Source: Drechmeria coniospora
Taxonomy: Eukaryota > Ascomycota > Sordariomycetes > Hypocreales > Ophiocordycipitaceae
Reading direction: 5' to 3'
Assembly (NCBI RefSeq): GCF_001625195.1
Contig: NC_054391.1
Coordinates: 6,583,157-6,647,156 of the forward strand
DNA: 64,000 nucleotides
Shown in pieces: positions 21,481-32,796 of the stretch; positions within the stretch are counted from its first letter, which is position 1; each line of letters opens with the position of its first letter. The position numbers and the translations under genes are program-made. The notes below the pieces were generated by a model. It was not told the DNA's origin, did no database searches, and saw nothing but the letters and a program-made list of their open reading frames with translations.

Positions 21481-23177
21481 TTATTGTTGACCTGAACCTC
21501 CGGCCTTCTTGCGTTGCTCCATGACCCGCAAAACGTCAGCCGCGTTGTTCCCGTCGCCCTTGCGCTTCTTCGGTCCCCTCTTGCGCTTTGCCTGTCCGCC
21601 CCGGCGTCCGTCTCCATCTTCGTCGCCGCCGCCGCCCCAAGCCGAGAGCTTGACCCTGTCGTCGTCCAAATCCTCGTCATCCTCGAACCTGCTCGTTCCG
21701 AAGCCGAGGTCGAGGTCGTCGTCGTCTCTGGCGCTCATCTCCAACAGCTTCTTGCGCCGTTCCTCCATCGCCGCCGCCTGCTCCTTCGACTTGGCCACCT
21801 CCTCGCTTTCCACTGGACGCAGCGCCGCTGCCTTCTTGATGGCTGCCATCATCTCCGGATCCGACATGGACGGGCCCGTTGCCGTCTGTGCAGACAAGAG
21901 ACCGGTTTTGGAGTCCTTGAAGTAGTTGTGGGTCGCCGCTGGCTTGGATGACTGAGGCATGGATTCCATCTCTGTCGACGATGCCGAGTTTTCCATTTCC
22001 TTTGTCGCTGTCTCCGCTTCCGTCTTCGTCGTGTCATCAACATCATCGGAATCCGAGTCCGCTTCCTCTATTCCTGCCAACGGATCGTAGTCGTCGCCGA
22101 CATCGTCGAAAATGTCGACGTCGTCGTCCTCCTCGACGCCCTCTTGTCGTCGGTACTGCTCGGGAACCTCCATGCCGAGCGGCTTGGCTGTTGGGTCTGG
22201 CATCATCATGTCCTGCTGTGACCGCCGCGACTCCTCCTTCTCTTGCGGTTGTAGCCTGCGCACCTTTCGTTTCTCGTTGCCATCCTCGTCGACGATGATC
22301 ATGACCTCTCGACCCTTGCCGTCGCGCTCTATCCGCGTGCCGGCCTGCTGCTTGACGCCAATCTTTTTGAACTTGCTTCCGAGAGATGACGTTTGTTGCG
22401 CCTTGGCCGCTTCCCTGGCGGCCTTGAGCTCTGCCAGGATTTGGTTTCTCGTCCGCTTCTTCCCTGGCTCAAGTGAAACCGTCGACATTTGCCCCCTTTT
22501 CTCCACCTTTTCCTTTGCTATCGTCTGCACCTCTTGTTGCTCGAGTTGAGAAAACTCATCGTCAAGGTCATCATCGTTCGGTTCATCATCCCCTCGTGAA
22601 GCCTGCTTCTCCTTCGTCTTTTTGTTTCCGTACACGTCCTCGCCACGTCGCACCCTGTCAAGAAGTTTAAAGTCGAGACCTTTGACCAAGTGTGTGCTGT
22701 CGAGGGTGCCACCGGCGATTTCAAACCTGCGCTTGTCGTACGTCTCTCGGTCCATCTCTTCCTTCCGTAGAGCCTCCTCCAGTGCCTTCAGCTGCTCTTC
22801 CCTATCGTCTGTCCCGTATTCTCGCTCCTTTACTCGGTCTACGTAGCCTGTGGCCAGCTTCACACCCTTCGGTGCCGATGTCTTTTTGTCGCTACCTTGC
22901 GGGCGTGTCGCTGCATTCCGTTGGACGAGCTGTCGCGCAAAATCTGCCTGCGCACCTGCCACGGCGCGCCTTCACATTCTGGTCAGCCAAGGTCATGGAG
23001 GAAAGGGGGCGACGGATATAAATCCTACGGCATCATGGAAGCAAAGGCACGCTGTCGAGAGCCCAGCGATGCTCCGCTGCTCGGAGGCGCGGCCGACGGA
23101 GGCGAAGATTCATCCTTCGAGCCGGACTGCTCCGCGGAGTTTGCAAGTAGCAACTTGCGAAACTGGTCGTTGTTCAT
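21481..23177 (-). CDS. RED/IK-like spliceosomal protein
   Basis: Exons 23177-23029 and 22969-21481 sum to 545 aa. RED (IK, SMU2) is a component of the spliceosomal B complex that works with SMU1. The first exon gives MNNDQFRKLLLANSAEQSG, the usual start in filamentous fungi. The join gives MMPRAVAGAQADFARQL and is followed by the RED N-terminal block with APKGVKLATGYVDR and STHLVKGLDFKLLDRVRRGED. KKRTRNQILAELK then fits the family. The rest is charged, with acidic runs (GDDYDPLAG) and a Lys/Arg-rich tail (KRKRGPKKRKGD) likely to act in nuclear import. The intron (23028-22970, 59 nt) has a CTGAC branch site and an unusual GTAGGA donor. It diverges from REV1. Confidence 0.9.
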
Positions 23178-23631
23178 CGCGGCGGACGAATTTCAGTATC
23201 CGTCGTCATGGTTCGTGAAGAGAAGGAATGAGATTGCCAAGGCTCGAAATCAAGAAATAAACATCCCCAAGGCTCGGCCAGCCTTGTCTCCAAGCCTTCT
23301 CCATCTAGTGTGGCTGAAGTTTACTGTACAGCAGAGTCACGAGATGACGTGTGAATGGCGCGCGCCATCTTGCTCCACTTTACGCGTAGCTTCAACTTCA
23401 ACGTCAACTCCTCAATTCCTTGCCACTTTCACGAACCAGCTGCCGCCTCGTTCCCTTTCAAGGAACATTTGCCTTGTTTTACTGGATTACTTCCCATTCA
23501 AGGTCTCCTTGGCAGACTTTTGATAATGTGCAGCGATCCTTAAAATGCCATGAAATGATCATGGTCGGCCTTGACCACTTGAAGGCTCGAAACCGCAGCT
23601 TCGTACCTCTACGTCACCCATCCCCGTCACG
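23178..23631. promoter_or_regulatory. Shared divergent promoter of RED and REV1
   Basis: A 454-bp spacer between two start codons on opposite strands. It contains few GTAC words compared with other gaps and no obvious TATA box at the usual distance. Confidence 0.5.
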
Positions 23632-26600
23632 ATGGGGAGTACGTTGGATAAAAACTCCTCCTCGGTGAGGAAGCGGATTAAAAACCATACTTTTGAAGAC
23701 GAGGATGGTGAGGAGTATGAGGGGAGCGAGTTTCACGGCTTCGGCGACTACTTTCGTCGCAAGAAGATCAAGCTCCAGAACCTTGATGCCGAGTTGCGTG
23801 CTTCTTCCGACAAAGCGCAAATATTCAAGGGCATTGTCGCTCACATCACTGGATACACGCAGCCGCCACTTCACATGTGAGAGCGAGCCCAACTCTGTCC
23901 TTCTGCTCCTCTTTCTCCGCTGACGCCGATAGACTCCATCGCGAGATCGTTCAACACGGAGGCGGCTTCCTCCAGTATCTGGACGGGAAGACCATGGCGA
24001 CTCACATCATCGCCTCGACGCTGCCACCCAAAAAGTCTGTCGAGTTTCATCGGTACAGGATCGTGAAGCCAGCGTGGATCATGGATTCAGTCCAGGCCGG
24101 CAAGCTGCTTCCCTGGGCGGAATATCGCGTGCTTGACGAGGGTCCCCGGCAGAAAGTTCTCAAGTTTGATGGCCGCCAGGGGCTTACGCAAACCAGTCCG
24201 GAATTGAAGCAGGGGTATCGTGAGCAAACCGACAACAGCTTTTATACGAGCCAGATCAAGTCTGCCGCGTCCGCGTCATTGCCAGGTCAGGACCTCAGCC
24301 AGGTGGCAGTGAAGCTGCCGAGCTCGGAGCCGTTGAAAACTCCGGATGGCACAACTGGTTTCCATGGTGCCCCAGTTGAAGGTACCGAAACGGCAGCCGA
24401 AACGACGTCAAGCAATGGTGAAAGCGCCCACGTAGCGGCGGAAGCGTCGACGACGAGCAAAGTGCCCACCTCGGACAAATCGCCGACAGGACCGGCCAAG
24501 GCCCTGAAAATCATGACGTCAGAGGAGCACAACGCATGGCTGCTATCGGACCCAAGATTGCGAAAATCATCAACCGCAAACCCCGATTTCCTTAAGCAGT
24601 TTTACTCCGAAAGCCGACTGCATCACCTGTCGACTTGGAAGGCCAGTCTCAAGTCTTCAATGCAGCGGCTGGCAGCCTCAAAGGGCCTTCTTCAGCAAAA
24701 GTCCAAGAAGCGGCCAGGGGCCAGGAGCTACGTCATGCATGTTGATTTCGATAGCTTTTTCTGCGCCGTCTCCCTCAAGAAGAATCCTCAGTACGTGGAT
24801 ATGCCTACGGTTGTGGCCCACAGCAGCGGTCCAGGCTCGGAAATTGCCAGCAGCAACTACCCCGCTCGAGAGTTTGGCGTCAAGAACGGCATGTGGATGA
24901 AGAGCGCTCTTGAACTGTGCCCTGAGCTCAAAGTCTTGCCTTATGACTTCCCGGCATATGAAGAGGCCAGCCGACTATTCTACGAATCCATCATGGATGC
25001 TGGGGGTGTCGTACAAAGCGTCAGCATCGACGAAGCCTTGCTTGATGTGACGGCTGTCGTGCTGGCCGCATCGGGCTCGCAAGGCTTAGACGTTGACGAG
25101 GACAGCATACGGGGAGAGCACGAAAAAGTGGACGAGATGGCGCGCAAGTTGCGGGAGACGATCAAAGCCAAAACGGGATGCGACGTCTCCATCGGAATTG
25201 GAGCCAACATTCTGCAAGCCAAGGTCGCCCTACGACGTGCCAAACCGGCCGGACAATTTCACCTCAAAGCTGAGCAGGTGATGGAGGTCATCGGACTGTT
25301 GAAGGTCGAGAGCTTGCCTGGGGTCTCGTACAACTTGCGTGGCAAGCTCGAGGAAATAGGCATCGTATTTGTCAAGGACATCTCGGGCGTCTCGAGAGAG
25401 CACCTCGCGTCCGTGCTTGGACCGAAGACGAGCGAAAAGCTCGCCAACTACGCTCGGGGCATTGATCCCACCGAGGTTGGCGAACAGCCCCCTCGAAAAT
25501 CGGTATCGGCAGAGGTTAGCTGGGGCATTCGCTTCATCAGCCAGCCAGAGGCGGAAGAGTTCGTCTACAATCTGTGCAAGGAGCTGGAAAAGCGGCTGGT
25601 GAACGAGCAGGTCAAGGGGAGGCAGCTGACGGTGAAAATCATGAGGCGGTCACTCGACGCGCCCCTTGATCCGGCGAAGCACCTCGGCCATGGAAAATGC
25701 GATTCCTTCAGCAAGAGCGCCACATTCGACATTGCCACACACAACTTTGAGGTGATAGGCAAGGAGGCCGTCGCGATCCTGCGCTCTTTCAAATTCAGTC
25801 CCGGTGACTTGCGAGGACTCGGGGTACAGATGACAAAGCTCGAACCTGTCAAGTCGCTAGGGAATGGCCCAGAAAGCAGCCAAAAAACGCTGTCCTTTGC
25901 AGCCTTTGCAGGACCGTCCCCGGCAAAGAGACCGTCCCGAGCCGATCCGATTGATGACATGGACAGCCCGAGGAAGGCAAGAGACCCTGATTCGCGCGGC
26001 ATCGACAAGGATCCCATCGCAGAAGATCCCCTGACGCCGCGGAAAGGCAAATGCCATCCGGCCATGGCCTTGTCGAAAGCAGGCGAGATCGACTCAAAGG
26101 CAAACACGCCCTTGAACGTGTCGGGGACGCAGTTTATAATCCCTAGCAACCCAGATGCGTCAGTTATAGCCGAGCTACCGCATGACATCCGGAGTCGCCT
26201 GGTAGGCCAGCGGCCAAAGTCGGAGCCGTTCAAGGCGAGAAAGCATGGCGAGGTCGGCACGGATCAAGAATTGCTGCCGTCCCAAGTTGATGCCGAGGTG
26301 TTCAACGCACTGCCGGACGAGATGAAGGCCGAGGTCTTGGCGACGTATGGACGAAGGCCGCGTTCGTCAGCATCGCCCGCAAAGGACCGGCAGGGAGCAG
26401 CAAGGAAGCAGACGACGCCGACGAAGCGAGGTCGGGTGCAGGGGCTGTTTAGCAAAGGCCAGCGACAAAGGGATGCGCAGGCAGGCGTGGTCCAAACCAA
26501 CTTCATATCGGTCAAAGCCGTTGACGGGGAGATTGAGGAGTTGGACGCCGACTTTTTGGCCGAGCTACCGGAAGACGTGCGGAGGGAGGTGATGGACGAC

Positions 26601-27044
26601 CACCGACGACGGCAACTCGCTCGCCGTTCCGGCTTGGACGCACCGGTTCGGAAACATCAGGCGACCGACACGGATGCTTACCTACCCGGCGGTCAGCGAC
26701 GGATCCAGTTCCCTGCACCACCTCGGAAGGTGCCCTTTGCCGGCTCCGGCCTCACGGCGACGCGTGAGATTAAAGACATGGTGAGCGCCTGGCACGGCGA
26801 GGCCCAAGACGAGGGGCCTCACGACGGAGACGTGGACGTTTTCGGGGACTATCTGGCTCAGGTGGTGCTCGAGGAGCGGGATCTCGAGAAGGCGGCCTGC
26901 CTGGTGAGGTGGTTGGATGCGCTCGTGGAGCGCGACGGCACAGAAGGTCGGGGTCGAGCGTCGTGGAGAAGAGCGACGGCTCGGGTGCGAGGCACGGTGC
27001 AAGAGGCGGTGAAGCAGCGAGGACTGGCGCCTCTGGATATGTGA
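23632..27044 (+). CDS. REV1: REV1, translesion DNA synthesis dCMP transferase
   Basis: Exons 23632-23876 and 23933-27044 sum to 1118 aa. REV1 inserts dCMP opposite abasic or damaged bases and scaffolds Pol zeta in the nucleus. Order: a BRCT domain (about 60-155, with HGGGFLQYLDGKTMATHII); the Y-family palm with MHVDFDSFFCAVSLKKNP (Asp353) and SIDEALLDVT (Asp448, Glu449); CDVSIGIGANILQAKVALRRAKP; the thumb with LPGVSYNLRGKLEEIG; and the little finger. Three ubiquitin-binding-motif-like LP segments follow: IAELPHDIRSRL (Leu830), FNALPDEMKAEV (Leu875) and LAELPEDVRREV (Leu960). A helical C-terminal domain (about 1020-1118) for partner polymerases ends the protein. The 56-nt intron lies at the start of the BRCT domain. 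All catalytic acidic residues are in place. Confidence 0.96.
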
Positions 27045-27592
27045 CAGACGAGGCGCGAGGCTCGCCAAGGAGGCCCTTGACGGTCGCATGATGCCAACTG
27101 GGATGAGACGTCGGGATTGGATATGAAAGGAGACTTGCTTGGTATGCACGATTTGACGATGCAACGTTGACGGCAATGCTATGCCCGCCGGGTTGCTATG
27201 GATGCGCCAGCTTCACACTGTTCTCACCCTGCCCCTGGGTTGAATACCTAAGTAGTAAACTGCTGCAGAAAAAAAGAAATGCAGGAGCCACGGCAGCGGT
27301 TTTGGTGTGTTCGAGGATGAAGGATGAAGGAGGCGCGAATCCTTTGTACGGACTACTTACTATTGTGCAAGTGAAAGGTCGTACCGTCAGTGTACGTCAA
27401 GACTGTAGGTATGCAAAGGTTAGTACGGAGTACAGAGTGCGCGATAATACTCTATCTACCTACCTAGTAGACAAGCACCTGCATTTCATGTATTGTTTAT
27501 TATAAACTCGTAGTTGTACGGAGTACTTACTGTAATAATTCCAGCACTCCGTACAGCAGTATTCCGTACAACTACAAGTAATTATTACTGTA

Positions 27593-28003
27593 CAGTATGT
27601 GGCAAAAAGTATTTGCCCACCCTTAGGTACCACATTCCAAGTCCAATCAAGCCTAATCATTTTTGTTAGTATTATAACAATCAACCAACTATATGCGCAT
27701 CAAACGCAGCAATAACAATGCCTCAAAGCAGCCGTATGATGCCTCGAGGCAAGGAATTATCGCAGCAAATGCGATTACGGATTTGCAAGCTATTACCTCT
27801 CGACGGACGAGTCGATAGATTCGTCATCTTCGAGATTTAGAAGCTGATTGATACAATGCCCCATTGCGTTGAGGCTATTATTATTGCAGTAGCGGGGTGG
27901 TAGACGAAATATTTATTGTTATAATACTAACAAGATAGATTAGGTTTGACTGGACTAAGGATGCGCTACTTAAGAACGGGCAAATACTTTTTGCCCCCCA
28001 CTG
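27593..28003 (+). mobile_element. Tc1/mariner-type element, internally deleted (MITE-like), 411 bp
   Basis: The ends form inverted repeats of about 35 bp. The left end starts CAGTATGTGGCAAAAAGTAT and the right end, read inward, CAGTGGGGGGCAAAAAGTAT. They share an 18-bp identical block that ends TTTGCCC, with four mismatches at most in the outer eight bases. TA lies on both sides (27591-27592 and 28004-28005), the target duplication of the Tc1/mariner superfamily. The interior is AT-rich, unlike its surroundings, and holds a short transposase-like N-terminus. At 411 bp it cannot encode a full transposase, so it is non-autonomous. Confidence 0.82.
27718..27840 (+). pseudogene. Transposase N-terminal fragment
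   Basis: A 40-codon frame opens MPQSSRMMPRGKELSQQMRL and continues RICKLLPLDGR before a stop. RGKELS followed by a helical RxxICxL segment is typical of the N-terminal DNA-binding helix-turn-helix of fungal Tc1/mariner transposases. The catalytic DDE/D part is absent, so this is a remnant inside the deleted element. Confidence 0.55.
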
Positions 28004-28657
28004 TACAGTAATAGTGGTAGGACTGGTAGGTGTACTCCGTGCCAAGCATTCCGTACTGTGCTTACAGTACAACAACTACCTACAAGTAACTGTATACTGG
28101 TAGGTGCACTCCGTGCAAGTATTCCTCGAGCTACCTGGCAATGAAGGTAAGTACTTATACAAGTACTTGCGTAGTATAATCCAGTCCATGCAAGTACTAG
28201 TACTTTTGGGCTCGGGGCTGCCACCGATACTGGTTCCAAGTTGTTATCGTGACAGCTGGTGCAAGGTACTGTACTTCATCATGTACTTGTACAACTACAG
28301 TACTTACTGCAAGTACAAGTCCCAGCACACATGTGCAGTACTTGTATCCCTGGTACATGTACCGGTAATGTACATGTACAACGACACCATATTTGCCTGC
28401 GGAAAAGTCTCAGTTTAAACTTTTGCCCGCATTCAGAGCTTGCCAACTCCACCACCCCGCATAAGTATACTTACGCCAACAGCCGGCAGCTCGAACACGA
28501 AGACGACGATAGGTTTGCAGGATTCCTTTCGTTCTGTCCAACGCCTCGATTCCAATTCTCCGGCCGCCTTCATCATCTCTACCACGTCCACTGCCGCGCG
28601 CAATCGATCGATCGACGCTCCATCCAGCTCGTCTGCGTCCTCCTCTCCGTCGTCACG

Positions 28658-29387
28658 ATGGGCTTCGTCGACTACTCCAAGTCCACCAAGTCCAAGGACT
28701 ATCGCGGCTCCACCTCTTTCGCGACGTACATGATCATCGGCCGTACGACCCCCTCGCACCCGGTGCTCCCTTCTGCCCGCACGATGAATGAACGCTAACG
28801 GGAGGGTGCGGCCAGCGACATGCTTCTTCCTCGGCATCCTCTTCGCCTCCTTCCCCTACGACTTCCCCCTCCTCTGGTCCAAGGAGCCGGTCGGCGACGC
28901 CTACTACCAGCAGCTTGAGACGCACCTCAAGTTCATGCACCAGTCGCCGCCGCTCATCGGGCGCATCCTCAACATCATGGTCTCCGTCGGCTTCACCGGC
29001 CTCTTCGTCAAGCTCTTCCGACCGAGCGAGGCCAACTTCCTCTTCGACGGCGCCTCGCTGATCCTCTACACCATCGGCGTCGCCGTCTACATCACCAACA
29101 CGGTCAAGGGCCTGCGCACCATCAGCTCCGGGCTCTGGGAGACGGAGGATTTCAAGAAGACGCAGGAGGCGACCGTCGAGGGCGAGTTCGTCCTCGGACG
29201 CGAGGACAGCCTCAAGGTGCTGGCGGCGAGCAACACCATCCTCGCCCTCGTCCTCATCGGCGTCCTCGTCCTCCAGGCGGGTCAGTGGTACGCCGAGAAG
29301 CGGGACTCGGACGAGGAGACGGCCACGGTCGACAAGAAGGAGCCGTCTCCCAGCGGCAAGGCGGCCGCCAACAAGAAGAAGCAGTGA
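28658..29387 (+). CDS. SHR3: SHR3-type ER chaperone for amino acid permeases
   Basis: Exons 28658-28742 and 28816-29387 sum to 218 aa. SHR3 is an ER membrane protein that helps amino acid permeases fold and leave the ER. The start MGFVDYSKSTKSKDY precedes the first membrane segment, and the exon join produces IIGPTCFFLGILFASFPYDF, a hallmark of the family. Three more hydrophobic segments follow (ILNIMVSVGFTGLFVKLF, LILYTIGVAVYITNTV and ILALVLIGVLVLQAGQ). The C-terminal tail is Lys-rich (AAANKKKQ), consistent with an ER-retrieval signal. The 73-nt intron begins GTACGA and has a GCTAAC branch site. Confidence 0.92.
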
Positions 29388-30282
29388 AGACGGCGGCAGC
29401 GCCGAGAGGGAGACGTTTGACGCTTCGCCGTTCTGCGGTCCTCGGGCCAGCGGTTGGATAGGGCGAATACGAGTACTCTGTTGGCCTTATTTTCTTCCTG
29501 GTTGACCTTGTTTTCTTCCTGATTGATACTTGTTCGCGAGACGCACTTGCACACTACGCCAGAGTTTCCGTCCGCCGCGCCACTTCCTGCCTCGCGTACG
29601 TGCGTGTAGGCGACACGGATGGCGGGGAGATGAATGCGATTCGATGTTTGGAAAGGGACATGACGGCAAGTTGCAGCTTGCTCCCTACCCGGATGGTCCC
29701 TCACTTTGGAGACGCAGCCATCTCGCCACCTATCAGCTTCCGTAATGCCATGCAAGTGCCAACTCCTTTCTTCCCGGCCTGCAAACCCTCCGCGAGCGGC
29801 ATTCAAGTGTACTCACTCCGCTCCGTAGCTCAACGATTCATGAAGTCATACAAACGCGACAAGCTTTTGACCGCCGTCGTCGTCCTTTGAGCTGGGCGGA
29901 TCGTCGCCTCGTTCAGCACTCTAGCCTCGTGGTCGGTGGATGCAAGTATGCATGTAGCGAGGCCGTCGCGAGCAGTATGAGAAAATGCGAGGAACGAAGC
30001 AGGCAGGCAGCGGTACTGCACTGTTAAATGCATACTGGGTACGATGAGGAACATCACATCTAGACCGAGCGTCATCCGTGACACCAATCCAGCGGCAAGT
30101 ACCGGTACACGCAAGAACGGGCACTTGACTGTCAATCACAAGTACGAGGACGTGCTTGTGCTCATAGGTTCCCCAGTACCAAGTTGAGAGATTAGGCGCC
30201 GATGGTTCGTCCGCCACGCAAACCATTCCACGTATGAGTACGCTTCCATATCATCGAGGGCACGACGGTGCAGCGCCCGAAG

Positions 30283-30438
30283 CTACAGGGCGCGTCGATG
30301 CCTTTGATCACGTTCCAGCTCCCGCAGGGTGTCCTGCGTCGACGCGTGGATCAACGAGGGGCGTGAACTGATTCCGAAGACTGCGACGGTGAAGATGCTG
30401 ACAACCGACGAGACGACGCTGAAGTTGTGGAGCAGCAT
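30283..30438 (-). CDS. Small open frame with a hydrophobic segment, doubtful
   Basis: ATG at 30438 to TAG at 30283, 51 aa. It begins MLLHNFSVVSSVVSIFTVAV, which looks like a membrane segment, followed by a charged tail (TLRELERDQRHRR). The frame extends upstream without a stop for several more codons. It could be the last exon of a decayed gene, a short membrane peptide or chance. I do not recognise it. Confidence 0.2.
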   Translation of the reverse strand: MLLHNFSVVSSVVSIFTVAVFGISSRPSLIHASTQDTLRELERDQRHRRAL

Positions 30439-32725
30439 GCTGATCTTGATGAACCGTGTGCGTGCGGGAAGGAGTACTTTTGAGTAATATCAAACGAACT
30501 TCTACAGTACACGTAAGCTTACTGTTCACTTGGACACGTGCTTGACCCCAAAGGGGGTTTCCAACCAACGATTTCGATATGTGCATTTTCACGAGTTTCA
30601 GGGACGCAGGATAACTATTGCTCGTGCCTATTGCGTATACATTCGTACCGATTTGCTGGCTTATATCCTTGTTTCAGACATTTTCTTCCCATTGCATCTT
30701 TGCGTCAGCCTTTGGATATGGGGGGACGCTCGTCTACAACCAAGTACAGTACAAGCAAGTACCGTAGTTGTACTCCGTACTTGTAAGTAGTACGCATGAA
30801 AAGCATCGGCTTATTAAATGGGCCTCAACTCGTATTGATGATACGATTGCTCCGTACCGCCAATTCATTCACGTACAGTCCGGAGTTAGTAAGTACGAGT
30901 TCGATGGCGAGGCATGTCCCTACATATTGCGAACAGGGGCCGGCCTGTCTCGGGGTTCCATCGATGCCGACCTCTGCAGACGAACAGGCGATTGGCTGGC
31001 GCCGGCAAGGGAGGAAGATCAAAATTGGTTGCGGGAATTCTTATCAGATCCAGCTAGTAGGGACGAGGAGTGGCTGGTCCCCTGTACGATCCGCAAGCGA
31101 CTCGCGGATGGCTGTAATACTGCAGTTGAGAGAAAAACCCCTCTCACTCCTACCACCTACTTCCTACTACACCTGCCTCGTCCCTCTGCTTGCACGGAGA
31201 CGAGGACCGCCAGCCCCTTGACGTTCGTTTCCCGCTCTAGCTGGGTTCCCGTGCCGCACATGGTGCATTTCAGGGACACGTGCGACTCCCCCACAGGTGA
31301 GCAAGGATGACAATGGCAAACAAGAAGGCTCTCACCCTGTTCCGTGTCTTTCATTTGCCATCGTATATCCCGCACCTCTGCCTTCCCCTGGTTCGTACCC
31401 GCTCGCCATATGATCTACAGGCAGGTGTCCTCTTGTGGCCGTACCGTACCCGGTAATACGGCCTGGAACGAAGTGGTTGGCACAGCTCGACGGTGGCGGA
31501 CGGCGGCAGGAAAATGCCTCTTTGCTCGCCGAGATTTGAGATGGTGAATCCAAAAGTTCTACTCCGAACTACGTACTTGTAGATATTCCCGATACAACTT
31601 GGGGTGGAATACCAAATACCAACTGGCGACAACCTGCCACTATTATTTGAAATCACCCGTGCACACTAACTACTAGTACGTAGCACCTACCTAGCTTGTC
31701 CTGTGCCTGGCTGCTAGATGTGTCAAGTACTAAAGTGTAAGGGTAGGGTGTACATGGCTGCACAGTGCAGACACATGTGCATTCAGCTCGGTAGCAGTGA
31801 TCAGCATAGTATGTGTAAGTACTCAGGACATCGCAGGGTTGCAAATACTTACTTACTTTACAGTACTTGTAGGTGCAATTACCATAATATCATGCATGTA
31901 CAGTACAAGTATGACTACTCCGTACTGTACTGTAGTTCTTCCTCCGAGTCAATCTTCCAACGGGCGTGGCTGTGGGCGGGGCTGTTGATAGCGCGATAAG
32001 AATTTTCACCAGGGCGCATGTATCACAGGCTGCACGGAGTACACACCGTGCATGTACTGTACAGTACACCTGCTTGTAGGGAGTACCCTTACGGAAACGC
32101 AGTGCTGGGTTCGCAGCACTTGTACAAGTACAACTGACACCCATCTGTACTGAATCTGTGAACGTTTCGGCACTGTACGTTAATGTACCAGGAACTCGTT
32201 AATTAATTTCTTCTTCAACGCCATCCCGCCCGCCATGACTGACCGCCACCAAACTCATCATCCCCATTGTCCCCATCGTCGTCCGAGCCTCTCCGACATG
32301 TACTTGGGTGCCGCATTTGTCCCTGTCGTTTGAATCCACCCTCACCGACTGTCGCTACTGCGGATGACAAAATGTCCTGACGCCGCCGCTCTCGCCTTCG
32401 CCCTCGCCCCCTCTCCCCCCCTTTCTCGTGATCCCTCTGTGACTCGACTCGTCCGACCGACTCGCCATAGTCAACGAAACCCGTCGCTGGAGTGGGTTTG
32501 GTGCTGCAACATGCCCACCGCTGTCCTACCGCACTATATTCGCCGACCTTGAAATCTGTGCCGTCCCGGCTGGGCTTGCGTCCAGCAAGAACCGTGTCAC
32601 CCCAGCGGCACAAGCTGAGCCCTTTGCCCGCTGTCGACCGGGCCCGACCGAGACCAACCACTCGGCCCTCTCCACCGCCCTCCTCTCCCGCAACGCCATC
32701 GCTCGTTGGGGCGAAAGGGTGAAGC

Positions 32726-32754
32726 CGACGACGACGACGACGACGACGACGACA
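32726..32754. repeat. (ACG)n microsatellite upstream of ORT1
   Basis: About nine ACG units, ending some 43 bp before the chosen ORT1 start. The repeat is in frame with that ATG, so it would encode Thr if translation began earlier at a non-ATG codon. Confidence 0.8.
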
Positions 32755-32796
32755 GTCTCTCTGTTGTTCGTCTTGGCCACCCCGCACCCGGGCTGG

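Larger units (their letters stand above)
27045..28657. repeat. GTAC-palindrome region with an inserted Tc1/mariner remnant
   Basis: Outside the element the DNA is rich in GTAC words (27420-27600 and 28005-28390), for example TACGGAGTAC, CAAGTACTTG and GTACATGTAC. The part after 28400 is pyrimidine-rich SHR3 promoter and leader. No gene apart from the transposase fragment is seen. Confidence 0.7.
29388..32796. repeat. Long gene-poor spacer with GTAC-rich sections
   Basis: GTAC words are dense at 30480-30900 and 31560-32190. The blocks 29400-30300, 30940-31540 and 32210-32720 are of ordinary composition, without recognisable genes. A small minus-strand frame (30283-30438) is listed separately. 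The final 70 bp carry a (ACG)n microsatellite immediately upstream of ORT1. Confidence 0.6.

Noticed and set aside
30768..31310. A 180-codon plus-strand frame
   Set aside because: Begins inside GTAC-rich DNA, has no motif, and overlaps other equally open frames.
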